Shown: positions 23,629 to 31,694 of the stretch, one piece after another | How the letters are laid out: each line of letters opens with the position of its first letter | Numbering within the stretch: position 1 is the first letter of the stretch | Assembly (NCBI GenBank): GCA_035701505.1 | Contig: DASSSA010000132.1 | Span: 1 to 46,996, forward strand | DNA length: 46,996 nucleotides | Source: AC-69 sp035701505 | GTDB taxonomy: Bacteria > Actinomycetota > UBA4738 > HRBIN12 | Reading direction: 5' to 3' | Notes under the pieces: model-generated | Databases searched by the model: none | What the model saw: only the letters and a program-made list of their open reading frames with translations | What the model was told of the DNA's origin: nothing | Translations under genes and position numbers: made by a program

Positions 23629-25545
23629 GTGACCGAGGGCCGGACCGGGCTGCGACTGAAGGTGTTCGCCGCGCTCGTGGCGTTCATGTTCGCGGCGCTC
23701 ACCACTCGACTGTGGTTCCTCCAGGTGCTGGCGGCGGACCAGTTCCGCGATCTAGCGAACCAAAACTCCGTGCGCCTCATGGACATCCCCGCGCAGCGAG
23801 GACGGATCCTCGATGACCACGGCAACCTCCTCGTGACGAACCGGCTGAGCCTGGTCGTCACGGTGAACAAACAAGAGGCCGGGTCGCGCTTGGAAGACGA
23901 ACTCTACCGGCTATCCGAGCTCCTCGGCGTGCCGGCGGAAGAACTCGCCGCCCGTGTCGAGGATCCTCGCTATTACGTGTTCCAGCCCGTCCCGGTCGAG
24001 GCCGACGTCGGCAAGCGTATCGACTTCTACGTCAGCGAGCATGAACGGCAGTTTCCCGGCGTCACGGTCATTGCGGAGCCCGTCCGGGTCTACCCCGAGG
24101 GGAGTCTCGCCGCCCATGTCCTCGGGTATCTCGGCCAGATCAGCCCGAAGCAGCTGAAGGCTCCGGATTTCGCCGGTTACCGTCCGGGCGACGAGGTCGG
24201 CGTCACCGGCGTCGAAGCGGCGTACGAGCGCTTCCTGCGAGGGACGGAAGGCGTCGTCAGCTACCGGGTCAACTCGGCCGGCCAGAACCTGGGCCCGATC
24301 GGTGAACGAGTGCCCGTCCGGGGCCAGGACGTCGTCCTCACCATCGACATCAAGGCCCAGAGGATCGCCGAGGAGAGCCTGAATCTCGGCCTTCAGTACG
24401 CCCACGGCTTCTACGACTCGGACACGGGGCGCGACTTGCAGGCGAACGGTGGCGCCGTCGTGGTCATGGATCCGGCGACCGGCGCCATCAAGGCGCTAGC
24501 CTCCGCGCCCTCGTTCGATCCCTCGCTGTTCGTCCGGAGCATGAGTTCGGACGAGTTCGAGCGACGGTTCGGCGCGGCGAAGAGCTATCCCCTCCTGGAC
24601 CGGGCCACGCAGGGCCAGTACCCGCCGGGGTCCACCTACAAGCCGTTCGTCCTGTTGTCCGCGCTGCGACGGGGGATCGTGTCGACCACGGACTATTACC
24701 CCTGCCCCCCCTCCTGGGACGTGCCCGAGGACCCCCTGCACGAGGTGTTCCACAACTGGACCACGGTGGATCTCGGATCAATGACCCTCGCCCAGGCCTT
24801 GTACGACTCGTGTGACACGGTCTTCTACCCGATCGGGTACGAGTACTGGCGCCGGTACTACCCACCGACCGATCCACCGGTCGAGCAGATTCAGCGCGAC
24901 CTCCAAGCGTTCGGATTCGGCCGATACACCCATGTCGACCTTCCGTTCGAGGAAGAGGGACGGGTTCCGGACGCGGAATGGAAGTCGGCCATCCACAAGC
25001 AATACCCGAAGTCGTTCCCCGATGGTCAGTGGTTCCCCGGCGACTTCATCAACATGTCGATCGGGCAGGGCGACACGCTCGTGACCCCGCTCCAGCTGGC
25101 CGCGGCGTACTCGGCGATCCAGAACGGCGGGCGGGCCTGCCCGCCCCACGTCTTCGCCCGGGCCCAGGAGGCCGACGGCGATGTCCTGCATTCGTGGCAT
25201 GCCCCGTGCCACAGGATCCCGTTCCTCAAGGCGCAGATCGAGTACGTCCGCGAGGCCCTGACCCAGGTCCCGGTCCAGGGAACCGCGGCCTCGGCGTTCA
25301 TCGGGTTCCCCTTCTCGCAGGTCCAGGTGGCCGGCAAGACCGGCACGGCCCAGGTATTCGGGCAGCAGGACTACTCGTGGTTCGCGGCCATGACCCAGGC
25401 GCAGGGCAGGCAGTACGTCGTGGTAGCGCTAGTCGAGCAGGGAGGACACGGCTCCAGCACCGCGGCGCCCATCGTGCGGCGGGTCATCGAGGGGCTCTAC
25501 GGCCTCTCGAACACTCAATTCACCTACGGCGGAGTGACGGACTGA
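23629..25545 (+). CDS. mrdA: Penicillin-binding protein 2, elongasome transpeptidase
   Basis: This is a 638-residue class B PBP. It has an N-terminal transmembrane anchor (about 8-30) and a dimerisation domain (about 45-245), followed by the transpeptidase domain. Active-site motifs are STYK at 335-338, SCD at 394-396 and KTGT at 570-573. It cross-links peptidoglycan during side-wall growth, with RodA as its glycosyltransferase partner. It starts at GTG; its stop overlaps the rodA ATG as TGATG (25543-25547), tight coupling that fits a stoichiometric pair. Confidence 0.95.
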   Translation: MTEGRTGLRLKVFAALVAFMFAALTTRLWFLQVLAADQFRDLANQNSVRLMDIPAQRGRILDDHGNLLVTNRLSLVVTVNKQEAGSRLEDELYRLSELLGVPAEELAARVEDPRYYVFQPVPVEADVGKRIDFYVSEHERQFPGVTVIAEPVRVYPEGSLAAHVLGYLGQISPKQLKAPDFAGYRPGDEVGVTGVEAAYERFLRGTEGVVSYRVNSAGQNLGPIGERVPVRGQDVVLTIDIKAQRIAEESLNLGLQYAHGFYDSDTGRDLQANGGAVVVMDPATGAIKALASAPSFDPSLFVRSMSSDEFERRFGAAKSYPLLDRATQGQYPPGSTYKPFVLLSALRRGIVSTTDYYPCPPSWDVPEDPLHEVFHNWTTVDLGSMTLAQALYDSCDTVFYPIGYEYWRRYYPPTDPPVEQIQRDLQAFGFGRYTHVDLPFEEEGRVPDAEWKSAIHKQYPKSFPDGQWFPGDFINMSIGQGDTLVTPLQLAAAYSAIQNGGRACPPHVFARAQEADGDVLHSWHAPCHRIPFLKAQIEYVREALTQVPVQGTAASAFIGFPFSQVQVAGKTGTAQVFGQQDYSWFAAMTQAQGRQYVVVALVEQGGHGSSTAAPIVRRVIEGLYGLSNTQFTYGGVTD

Positions 25546-26684
25546 TGGACGTCGTCGCGACCAAGCTGTATCGCTGGGAACGGCGTCCGCTCCGGCACCT
25601 CGACCCCGTCCTGCTGATATCCGTGCTCGCTCTGGGGATCGTGGGCCTGGTCACGATCTACTCCGCTACCCACGCCTCGCTCGTGGCTCAAAATATCGAC
25701 CCGGGGTTCTTCCTCAAGAAGCAGCTGGCCTTCGTCACGCTCGGCATCGTGGTCATCCTGGTGGCCGCGAGCTTCGACTACCGGTTCATCAAGGTCTACG
25801 CCGGCATCATCTACGTGGCGAGCCTCGCCCTGCTGGTCCTGGTCCGAACTCCGCTCGGCACGACGATCCGTGGGTCGCAGCGGTGGTTCCAGCTGTTCGG
25901 GTTCCAGCTCGCGCCCTCCGAGCTGGCCAAGCTGGCGCTGGTCGCCATGCTTGCGGCTTTCCTCTCGCAGCTCCGATCGAGCGACCTGTCGCTGCCGGAC
26001 CTGTATCGAGCGACCGCGATCGCCGCCGTCCCCGGGCTTCTGGTGTTCCTACAGCCCGACCTGGGGACGTCGATCGTCCTCATGGCCATCCTGGTGGGGA
26101 TCCTGGTGGTGGCGGGAGCCAGGGCACGGCACCTGGGGGTGCTCGCGCTCACGGCCATCGTGCTGATCTTCGGAGCGCTGCAGCTCGGCCTAGTCAAGGA
26201 CTATCAGATCGCCCGGCTGACCGCGTTCTTGGACCCCCAGAACGACCCGCAGCGAACCGACTACAACAGGACGCAAGCGGAGATCGCGATCGGCTCGGGC
26301 GGCCTGCTCGGCCGAGGGTACCTGAAAGGCACGCAGACGAACCTCGACTTCGTGCCGGAGCAGCACACCGACTTCATCTTCACCGTGATCGGGGAAGAGT
26401 TCGGCTTCATGGGGGCCATCTTCGTGCTGATGTTGTTCGCCCTCCTCATCTGGCGAGCAGTGAGGATCGCGCTGTTAGCCAAGGACCCCTTCGGGACGTA
26501 TCTCGCGGCGGGCATCGCATCGATGCTGGCCATCCAGGTGTTCGTAAACGTGGGGATGACGCTCGGGATCATGCCGATCACAGGGATCCCACTCCCGTTC
26601 GTGTCGTACGGTGGCAGCTCGTTCCTGACGAACTGCGCGGCCGTGGGATTGCTCCTGAACATCCACATGCGACGCCTGACGTAG
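25545..26684 (+). CDS. rodA: Peptidoglycan glycosyltransferase RodA (SEDS family)
   Basis: This is a 379-residue protein with about ten transmembrane helices. It contains the SEDS landmarks FLQPDLGTSIV, the long extracellular loop with GYLKGTQTNLDFVPEQHTDF (catalytic Asp region) followed by IGEEFGF, and the C-terminal GIPLPFVSYGGSSF. The longer open frame upstream is not SEDS-like; the ATG at 25545, overlapping the mrdA stop, is the real start. It polymerises glycan strands from lipid II with PBP2. It ends convergent with the histidine-kinase gene (28 bases apart). Confidence 0.96.
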   Translation: MDVVATKLYRWERRPLRHLDPVLLISVLALGIVGLVTIYSATHASLVAQNIDPGFFLKKQLAFVTLGIVVILVAASFDYRFIKVYAGIIYVASLALLVLVRTPLGTTIRGSQRWFQLFGFQLAPSELAKLALVAMLAAFLSQLRSSDLSLPDLYRATAIAAVPGLLVFLQPDLGTSIVLMAILVGILVVAGARARHLGVLALTAIVLIFGALQLGLVKDYQIARLTAFLDPQNDPQRTDYNRTQAEIAIGSGGLLGRGYLKGTQTNLDFVPEQHTDFIFTVIGEEFGFMGAIFVLMLFALLIWRAVRIALLAKDPFGTYLAAGIASMLAIQVFVNVGMTLGIMPITGIPLPFVSYGGSSFLTNCAAVGLLLNIHMRRLT

Positions 26685-26712
26685 CCGCGGGGCGCGACAC
26701 GTTACCTTCGCA

Positions 26713-27894
26713 TCATTCCTCGATGTGGATTGTCCACAGGAACGTGGATCCCTCCGGCCCCGAGGACTCGAGGACCACGTCGCCTCCCATCGAACGGGCC
26801 GCGCCGCGGGCGAGCGACAGGCCGAAGCCCAGACCCTGATGGACCCGGACGTTCAGATCCTCGACCTGCTCGAGGAAGCCGAAGATCCGCTCGCGGTCGT
26901 CGGCATCGATCCCGGGTCCGGCGTCCACGACCCGGACCTCCATCTCGGTCCGGCCCCGGGCCACCTGGACGGTCACTGCCGCGTCCGGTGGTGAGAACTC
27001 GAGCCCGTTCGCCACGAGCTCGCCGAGGATCCTCCGCCCCAGGACCGGACTGAGGGTCGCCGTGAACGGACCGCCCTCCGCCATCACCCGAACCCGGGGG
27101 TACGGCGAGGCCACTTCCTGGGCCAGGGCAGCCACGTCCACCTTCTCCGCCATCCCCGCGTCGATCGTCAGCTCGAACCGTTCGACCAGCCGAGCGAGGG
27201 CCTCCGACCGCTCGACGATCCGGTCCGCGAGCTCCTGACGTTGGGCGAACGTGTCGTCGGCCTTGGCCAAGGTCTGGGCCATCCCCAGGATGACGGTGAC
27301 CGGCGTGCGGAGCTCGTGAGAAAGCCGAGCCACCAGCTCGTGTCGCTGCGCGGCTCGCTCGACCAGTGCCGCGTGGGCTTGCTCGAGCTCACGGGTCCGG
27401 CGGCGCTCCCGCTCCAGCGCCTCCGTGAGCTCCTCGATGACCGAGGGGGTGACCTCGGGCGAGAGGACGCCGCCGCCCTGAGCAGCGTGCAGGACGGCGT
27501 TCAGGATCTCGTCGCCGTCGGAGTCCTTCAGCACGTACCCGGAGGCGCCGGCCACGAGCATCTCTCGGACGATGTGCTGGTCCTCGTGACCGGACAGCGC
27601 GACGATGCCGATGCCGGGATGGAGCTGCTTCAGACGGCGGGTGGTCTGGATGCCGTCCATGTCCGGCATGCGCACGTCCATCAGGACGACGTCGGGGTCG
27701 AGCGTGGGGACAAGCTCCAGGGCCTCCGGCCCAGACCGGGCCTCACCCACCACGTCCAGGTCACCGGTGTCGAGCAGGGCGAGCAGCGACTCCCGGAATC
27801 CGGCGTTGTCGTCCACCACGACGACCCGCACCCGACGGCTGGGGATGGGCGTCGCCTGCGTGGAGGCGCCACCGCCGTGGTCGTGCTGGCCCAT
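26713..27894 (-). CDS. REC-histidine kinase (receiver domain first, no output domain)
   Basis: This is a 393-residue protein with the order REC, coiled linker, HisKA, HATPase. The receiver (about 22-145) carries phospho-acceptor Asp73 in VLMDVRMPDMDG. A charged coiled-coil follows (about 155-185, ELTEALERERRRTRELEQ). The HisKA helix has His193 in ARLSHELRTP. The ATPase domain has an N-box, G1 DAGPGID and G2 GLGFGLSLARG. This reverses the usual HK-REC hybrid order, and no DNA-binding or sensor domain is seen. It could be phosphorylated by another kinase or work as a phosphorelay node. An alternative start is GTG 27912, six codons upstream. It is convergent with rodA and divergent from rne. Confidence 0.88.
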   Translation of the reverse strand: MGQHDHGGGASTQATPIPSRRVRVVVVDDNAGFRESLLALLDTGDLDVVGEARSGPEALELVPTLDPDVVLMDVRMPDMDGIQTTRRLKQLHPGIGIVALSGHEDQHIVREMLVAGASGYVLKDSDGDEILNAVLHAAQGGGVLSPEVTPSVIEELTEALERERRRTRELEQAHAALVERAAQRHELVARLSHELRTPVTVILGMAQTLAKADDTFAQRQELADRIVERSEALARLVERFELTIDAGMAEKVDVAALAQEVASPYPRVRVMAEGGPFTATLSPVLGRRILGELVANGLEFSPPDAAVTVQVARGRTEMEVRVVDAGPGIDADDRERIFGFLEQVEDLNVRVHQGLGFGLSLARGAARSMGGDVVLESSGPEGSTFLWTIHIEE

Positions 27895-27924
27895 GAGGGA
27901 AGTGTCGGCCACTGAGGGCCGCGA

Positions 27925-27930
27925 AGTATA
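27925..27930 (-). promoter_or_regulatory. -10 hexamer for the REC-histidine kinase
   Basis: TATACT on the minus strand, 12 bases before GTG 27912 and 30 before ATG 27894. The following GTG or ATG would be served by the same message. No clear -35 is seen. Confidence 0.35.
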
Positions 27931-28035
27931 TCGGACGCCTCCCCCTTCCTGTTCGAAGTCGAGCCGACAACGCGCTAGCCACATCGGCCTAGCCCGCTGA
28001 CCAGGCGATCTACCAGGAACCGGCCGGTGGGTTGC

Positions 28036-28372
28036 TATCCTGTATCCAGGTTTTCCTCGCCGGACCGAGGCCGCGGGCTTCGGGTCCCGAGCGAGACAGA
28101 GGTGGCGCGGGCCAGGCCCCGCCGGCTCCGGGCGATCGCCCGCAGGGCCGCGGCCGGGGCGGCCGGTGCCGGAACAGGGCGTACAGGTTGCAGGACGAGC
28201 GGCGCTTTGCCGCGCCGAATGGCTCACAGCCCTCCAAGCGCGGTCGCGTTCCACGAACCTCCCGAGCCATCACCCTCGAACGAGGGCAGACTGGTGCACG
28301 TTGTCGGCTCCTGCTCATCCCCACCCTCCGGCACTCCCGCGCCCACGAGCGAGTGGGAAGGAGTACGAACGG
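28036..28372 (+). promoter_or_regulatory. Extended -10 (TGC-TATCCT) and long 5' leader of rne
   Basis: TGC TATCCT at 28033-28041 fits an extended -10 promoter. From there to the rne ATG at 28373 is a ~330-base GC-rich leader without a convincing gene but with runs able to pair, such as the CCGGACCGAGGCC and GCCGCGGCCGGGGCGGCC segments. Long structured leaders are known in RNase E genes, where the enzyme cuts its own message; that this leader does so is inference. No known riboswitch was recognised. Confidence 0.35.
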
Positions 28373-30433
28373 ATGACGGAGCACACAGAGTCGATCCAGG
28401 CACCGGCCGTGACATCGGGGTCCGGGGACGAGGTCGGTGCGGCGCCCCGCCCACGCCGTCGGCGCCGCAGCAACTCGGGGCGAGGAAGGGACGGGCCGGC
28501 CGGTCGCGCCGCCGAAGCAACCTCGTCCGAGGCGACCGGCGAGGGCGCGGAGGGGGCGACGGCCCCCGATCCGATCGACGGTACCTCGTCGACGGATGGT
28601 CAGGCGGGTACGACAGCCGTCCGTCGTCGGCGACACCGCGGTGGTCGGGGCCGACGCCGATCCGGGACGGCGGCCGCGGAAGGGGAGCCCCAGCCGCAGG
28701 TGCCGTCGCCCGACGAGGCAGATCCCTCCGGAGAGCCCGAAGGTATCGAGGAATCAGATGGCGCCAGAACGGCCGAGAGCCCGTCGGCGAAGCGGCGCCG
28801 GCGCCGCCGGCGCCGCAAGGCTGCCCTCGCCGATGTCACGGAATGCGCCGCGGGCGCCGAAGGGTCCGTCCTCGTCGAGCCGGCCGACACGAGCGCCGCG
28901 GCTGCCGATGGGAATGAGCCCGCCCCTCAACCGGCACGGAGACGGACCCGACGTGCGGGCTCGGCTCGATCCAAGGCGGGCACCACGGCCGGGCCGAAGG
29001 CCGATGCGAAGCCTGAGGCGGCCGTCTCGGCCGAGACGGCTCCCGAGCCGTCCAGGCCGGCCGGACGCCGGACGCGACGCAAGGCGGTCGACCAGACGGA
29101 CACGGTCGTCGCCGGCCCAACCCGCCTTCGTCGAGGGCGGCAGGCCGTCGGTAGGAGGCGCCGGGAGCCCACCATCGCCCCGCCGAGGGTCACCGACAAG
29201 CTGATGGTCATCACCGAACACGGGGAGCGCGACCAGATCGCCATCCTAGAGGGCCGTGATCTCGTCCAGCACTACGTCACGCGAGCGGGCGCGAGGTCGA
29301 TGGTCGGCAACGTGTACCTCGGCAGGGTCCAGAACGTCCTCCCCGGGATGGAGGCGGCCTTCATCGACGTGGGCAAGGGCAGGAACGCCGTGCTGTACGC
29401 GGGTGAAGTGAACTACTCACCGGAGGATCTCGAGGGCGCGGCCCCCCGGATCGAACACGTCCTGAAGAGCGGCCACTCCGTCCTGGTGCAGGTGACGAAG
29501 GACCCGATCGGTGGCAAGGGGGCCCGGCTCACCGCGCAGATCAGCATGCCCGGGCGGTACCTCGTGCTGGTGCCGAACTCCGACATCACGGGCATCAGCC
29601 GTCGCCTCCCGGACGAGGAGCGCAAGCGGCTCAAGCAGATCCTCCGCACGATCCGGCCCGAGGGCCACGGCGTCATCATCCGGACCGCTGCGGAGGACGC
29701 CGACGAGGAAGCCCTGGCGGCCGACCTGGCCCGCCTCCTCGAGGAATGGAAGGCCATCGAGAAGAAGGCGAAGCGGGCGAAGGCGCCGGCGATGCTGTAC
29801 GAGGAGCCCGAGCTCACGGTCCGCTCGGTCCGCGACTTGTTCACCGACGAGGAGTTCCGCGAGCTCGTCACCGATTCGTCGCGGGTGTACGAACTGGTCA
29901 CCCAGTACCTCGCCGGGATCGCCCCCGACCTCCTGCCGAAGGTCCGGCTGCACCAAGACAAGCTGCCAGTATTCGAGGAGTTCCACGTCGTCGAGCAGAT
30001 CCACAAGGGTCTGGACCGCAAGGTCTGGCTGCCTTCGGGGGGTTACATCATCATCGACCGGACCGAGGCGATGACCGTGATCGACGTGAACACGGGCAAG
30101 TCGGTGGGCAAGACGAACCTCGAGGAAACCGTGGTCAACACCAACGTCGAGGCGGCCCGCGAAGTGGCTCGGCAGCTTCGCCTCCGTGACATCGGCGGGA
30201 TGATCATCATCGACTTCATCGACATGCTCCTCGAGCAGAACAAACGGAACGTCGTCGACGCCCTGCGCGAGGAAATGGCCAAGGACAAGACCCGGTCCCA
30301 GATCTTCGACATCAGCCCTCTGGGGTTGCTCGAGGTGACTCGCAAGCGCGTTTCTGGTGGACTCTTGGAATCGTTCTCCGAGACCTGCCCGACGTGCGAG
30401 GGACGGGGCGTGATCGTGACCTACGAAGCCTGA
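28373..30433 (+). CDS. rne: Ribonuclease E/G family endoribonuclease
   Basis: This is a 686-residue protein. AAGGAG 9 bases before ATG 28373 fixes the start. Residues 1 to ~265 are a disordered Arg/Ala/Pro/Glu-rich region with several RRRRR or RRRRRR clusters, unlike the compact N-terminus of E. coli RNase E. The catalytic core follows: an S1 domain (VYLGRVQNVLPGMEAAFIDVG), a DNase-I-like domain with VIDVNTGKSVGKTNLEETV and IIIDFIDML (catalytic aspartates) and the Zn-link CPTCEGRG at the end. It initiates mRNA decay and matures rRNA and tRNA. The C-terminal scaffold seen in proteobacteria is missing; the N-terminal extension may replace it, as in other actinobacteria. It is followed 9 bases later by rplU. 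Confidence 0.94.
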   Translation: MTEHTESIQAPAVTSGSGDEVGAAPRPRRRRRSNSGRGRDGPAGRAAEATSSEATGEGAEGATAPDPIDGTSSTDGQAGTTAVRRRRHRGGRGRRRSGTAAAEGEPQPQVPSPDEADPSGEPEGIEESDGARTAESPSAKRRRRRRRRKAALADVTECAAGAEGSVLVEPADTSAAAADGNEPAPQPARRRTRRAGSARSKAGTTAGPKADAKPEAAVSAETAPEPSRPAGRRTRRKAVDQTDTVVAGPTRLRRGRQAVGRRRREPTIAPPRVTDKLMVITEHGERDQIAILEGRDLVQHYVTRAGARSMVGNVYLGRVQNVLPGMEAAFIDVGKGRNAVLYAGEVNYSPEDLEGAAPRIEHVLKSGHSVLVQVTKDPIGGKGARLTAQISMPGRYLVLVPNSDITGISRRLPDEERKRLKQILRTIRPEGHGVIIRTAAEDADEEALAADLARLLEEWKAIEKKAKRAKAPAMLYEEPELTVRSVRDLFTDEEFRELVTDSSRVYELVTQYLAGIAPDLLPKVRLHQDKLPVFEEFHVVEQIHKGLDRKVWLPSGGYIIIDRTEAMTVIDVNTGKSVGKTNLEETVVNTNVEAAREVARQLRLRDIGGMIIIDFIDMLLEQNKRNVVDALREEMAKDKTRSQIFDISPLGLLEVTRKRVSGGLLESFSETCPTCEGRGVIVTYEA

Positions 30434-30442
30434 GGAGGAGAG

Positions 30443-30931
30443 ATGTACGCCGTCATCAAGACGGGTGGCAAGCAGCATCGGGTGAAGCCCGGCGACGTCA
30501 TCGAGGTGGAATACATGCACAGCCTTGGTGACACCGTGACGTTCCATCCCCTGCTCGTGGTGGACGACGACGGCAAGACGCACTTCGGCAAGCAGGCCGA
30601 GGGGGCCGTGGTCACGGCGAAGCCGGTCGGCGAGCAGAGGGGGGACAAGGTCCGGGTGATGAAGTACAAGAACAAGACGGGCTATTCCCGGCGCCAGGGT
30701 CACCGTCAGCTGATGACCCTCCTCGAGATCTCCGATGTCACCACGGCCGGAGAGAAAAAGCCGGCGGCGAGGAGGCCGGCCGCCAAGTCCCCGCCCGCCA
30801 AGTCCCCTGCCAAGTCCCCGGCCGCCAAGTCCCCGGCCGCCAAGTCCCCGGCCAAGGCCGCTGCCAAGAAGGCCCGCCCCAAGGGTGCAACGGGGACGCC
30901 GGACGAGGCGGCGGGGGGCGCCGGGGAGTAG
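30443..30931 (+). CDS. rplU: 50S ribosomal protein L21 with histone-like C-terminal tail
   Basis: This is a 162-residue protein. Residues 1 to ~104 are a normal L21 (MYAVIKTGGKQHRVKPGD, then YKNKTGYSRRQGHRQ). From ~109 to 162 there is an added Lys/Ala/Pro/Ser tail made of near-repeats of AAKSP, ending in an acidic stretch. L21 binds 23S rRNA in the large subunit. The tail resembles histone-H1-like or ribosomal extensions and probably contacts RNA, an inference. GAGGAG lies 7 bases upstream. rne-rplU-rpmA is the usual actinobacterial order. Confidence 0.95.
   Translation: MYAVIKTGGKQHRVKPGDVIEVEYMHSLGDTVTFHPLLVVDDDGKTHFGKQAEGAVVTAKPVGEQRGDKVRVMKYKNKTGYSRRQGHRQLMTLLEISDVTTAGEKKPAARRPAAKSPPAKSPAKSPAAKSPAAKSPAKAAAKKARPKGATGTPDEAAGGAGE
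30782..30853 (+). repeat. Tandem repeat GCCAAGTCCCCGGCC in rplU
   Basis: Five units (15, 12, 15, 15 and 15 bases) encode the repeated AKSP(A/P) of the L21 tail. All are in frame; the 12-base unit lacks one codon. Such an array can change in copy number by slippage, so the tail length is likely to vary between strains. Confidence 0.85.
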
Positions 30932-30943
30932 CGGGTCCTCTGG

Positions 30944-30949
30944 TACGCT
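30944..30949 (+). promoter_or_regulatory. -10 hexamer upstream of rpmA
   Basis: TACGCT ends 10 bases before the rpmA ATG. It may let rpmA be transcribed apart from rplU, with a leader of only a few bases. Confidence 0.35.
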
Positions 30950-30959
30950 CGGTCGCGCG

Positions 30960-31211
30960 ATGGCACACAAGAAAGGCGGCGGCTCCACCAAGAACGGGCG
31001 CGACTCCGAGTCCAAGCGGCTCGGCGTGAAAGTCTTCGGCGGTCAGGAAGTGAACGCCGGATCCATCATCGTGCGCCAGCGGGGGACCAGGATCCACCCA
31101 GGCCCCGGCGTGGGGAAGGGCAGCGACGACTCGCTGTTCGCCCTGGTTCGGGGGATCGTCCGGTACCGCTCGTCCCGGGGCCGCCGGTTGGCCTCGGTCG
31201 AGCCCAAGTAG
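30960..31211 (+). CDS. rpmA: 50S ribosomal protein L27
   Basis: This is an 83-residue protein. It has the MAHKKGGGSTKNGRDS start that reaches the peptidyl-transferase centre and the Lys/Gly/Arg-rich body (RLGVKVFGGQEVNAGSIIVRQRG, FALVRGIVRYR). There is no N-terminal extension that would need removal by the Prp-type protease, unlike Firmicutes L27. The ATG at 30960 is the only start that fits; the open frame extends upstream but is not homologous. Confidence 0.96.
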   Translation: MAHKKGGGSTKNGRDSESKRLGVKVFGGQEVNAGSIIVRQRGTRIHPGPGVGKGSDDSLFALVRGIVRYRSSRGRRLASVEPK

Positions 31212-31216
31212 CCCGC

Positions 31217-31657
31217 TCAGCGCCGATCACGCGCCGCATGGCGGATCGCCTTTTCCCATAGCTGGATGTCGGCCTTGAGCTGCCGATTCCACGTGCCGAG
31301 GTAGCCGATGTTCTGTCGTCTGGCCCTTCGTTTAGAGCTCTTTCGCAAGCCGAGGGGCGCCGGTCGTTCGGGGCCCTCACCTCGGAGGTCCTCGAGCGGT
31401 GGCGGCTGCACGAAGTAGATGGCCGTCCGAACGACTCGGCCGTCTGCATCGCGGGTTAGAAGGAGTACCGGAGAGCCGCGGAGCCGTCGAGCCTTTCGTA
31501 CTTGCGCCAGTGGGATCCGCAGGTCTCCGGAGCCGTCGGACGGCGAGAAGGCGATGACGTCCGGCTGCAGGCTCAGGATTCCCTTGCGCTCCCGGGCGGC
31601 CAGGCCCGTTGAGAACTCGACCAGCCACACGGTGACCGCCTCGGGCATCGTGCCCAT
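31217..31657 (-). CDS. Hypothetical protein with a PH-like N-terminal domain
   Basis: This is a 146-residue protein from ATG 31657 (ATG 31648 is possible). The first ~85 residues read as alternating beta strands (LVEFSTGLAARERKGILSL, DVIAFSP, LRIPLAQVRKARRL, SPVLLLTR, AIYFVQPP), the profile of small PH-like domains. A basic helical C-terminus with SKRRARRQNIGYLGTWN follows. It interrupts the rpmA-obgE run on the opposite strand and is divergent from obgE. The family was not identified with certainty. No signal or transmembrane segment is seen. Confidence 0.6.
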   Translation of the reverse strand: MGTMPEAVTVWLVEFSTGLAARERKGILSLQPDVIAFSPSDGSGDLRIPLAQVRKARRLRGSPVLLLTRDADGRVVRTAIYFVQPPPLEDLRGEGPERPAPLGLRKSSKRRARRQNIGYLGTWNRQLKADIQLWEKAIRHAARDRR

Positions 31658-31694
31658 CTTCGTCGCATGAGCGGGTTTCGACCACAATCTCCGT

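Noticed and set aside
28021..28372. RNase P or other known structured RNA before rne
   Set aside because: The sequence has no conserved RNase P, tmRNA or 6S landmark that I could identify.
29417..31015. 532-codon open frame opposite rne, rplU and rpmA
   Set aside because: Spans three real genes on the other strand, with low-complexity GLGGRGLG repeats that come from the complement of the rplU tail.
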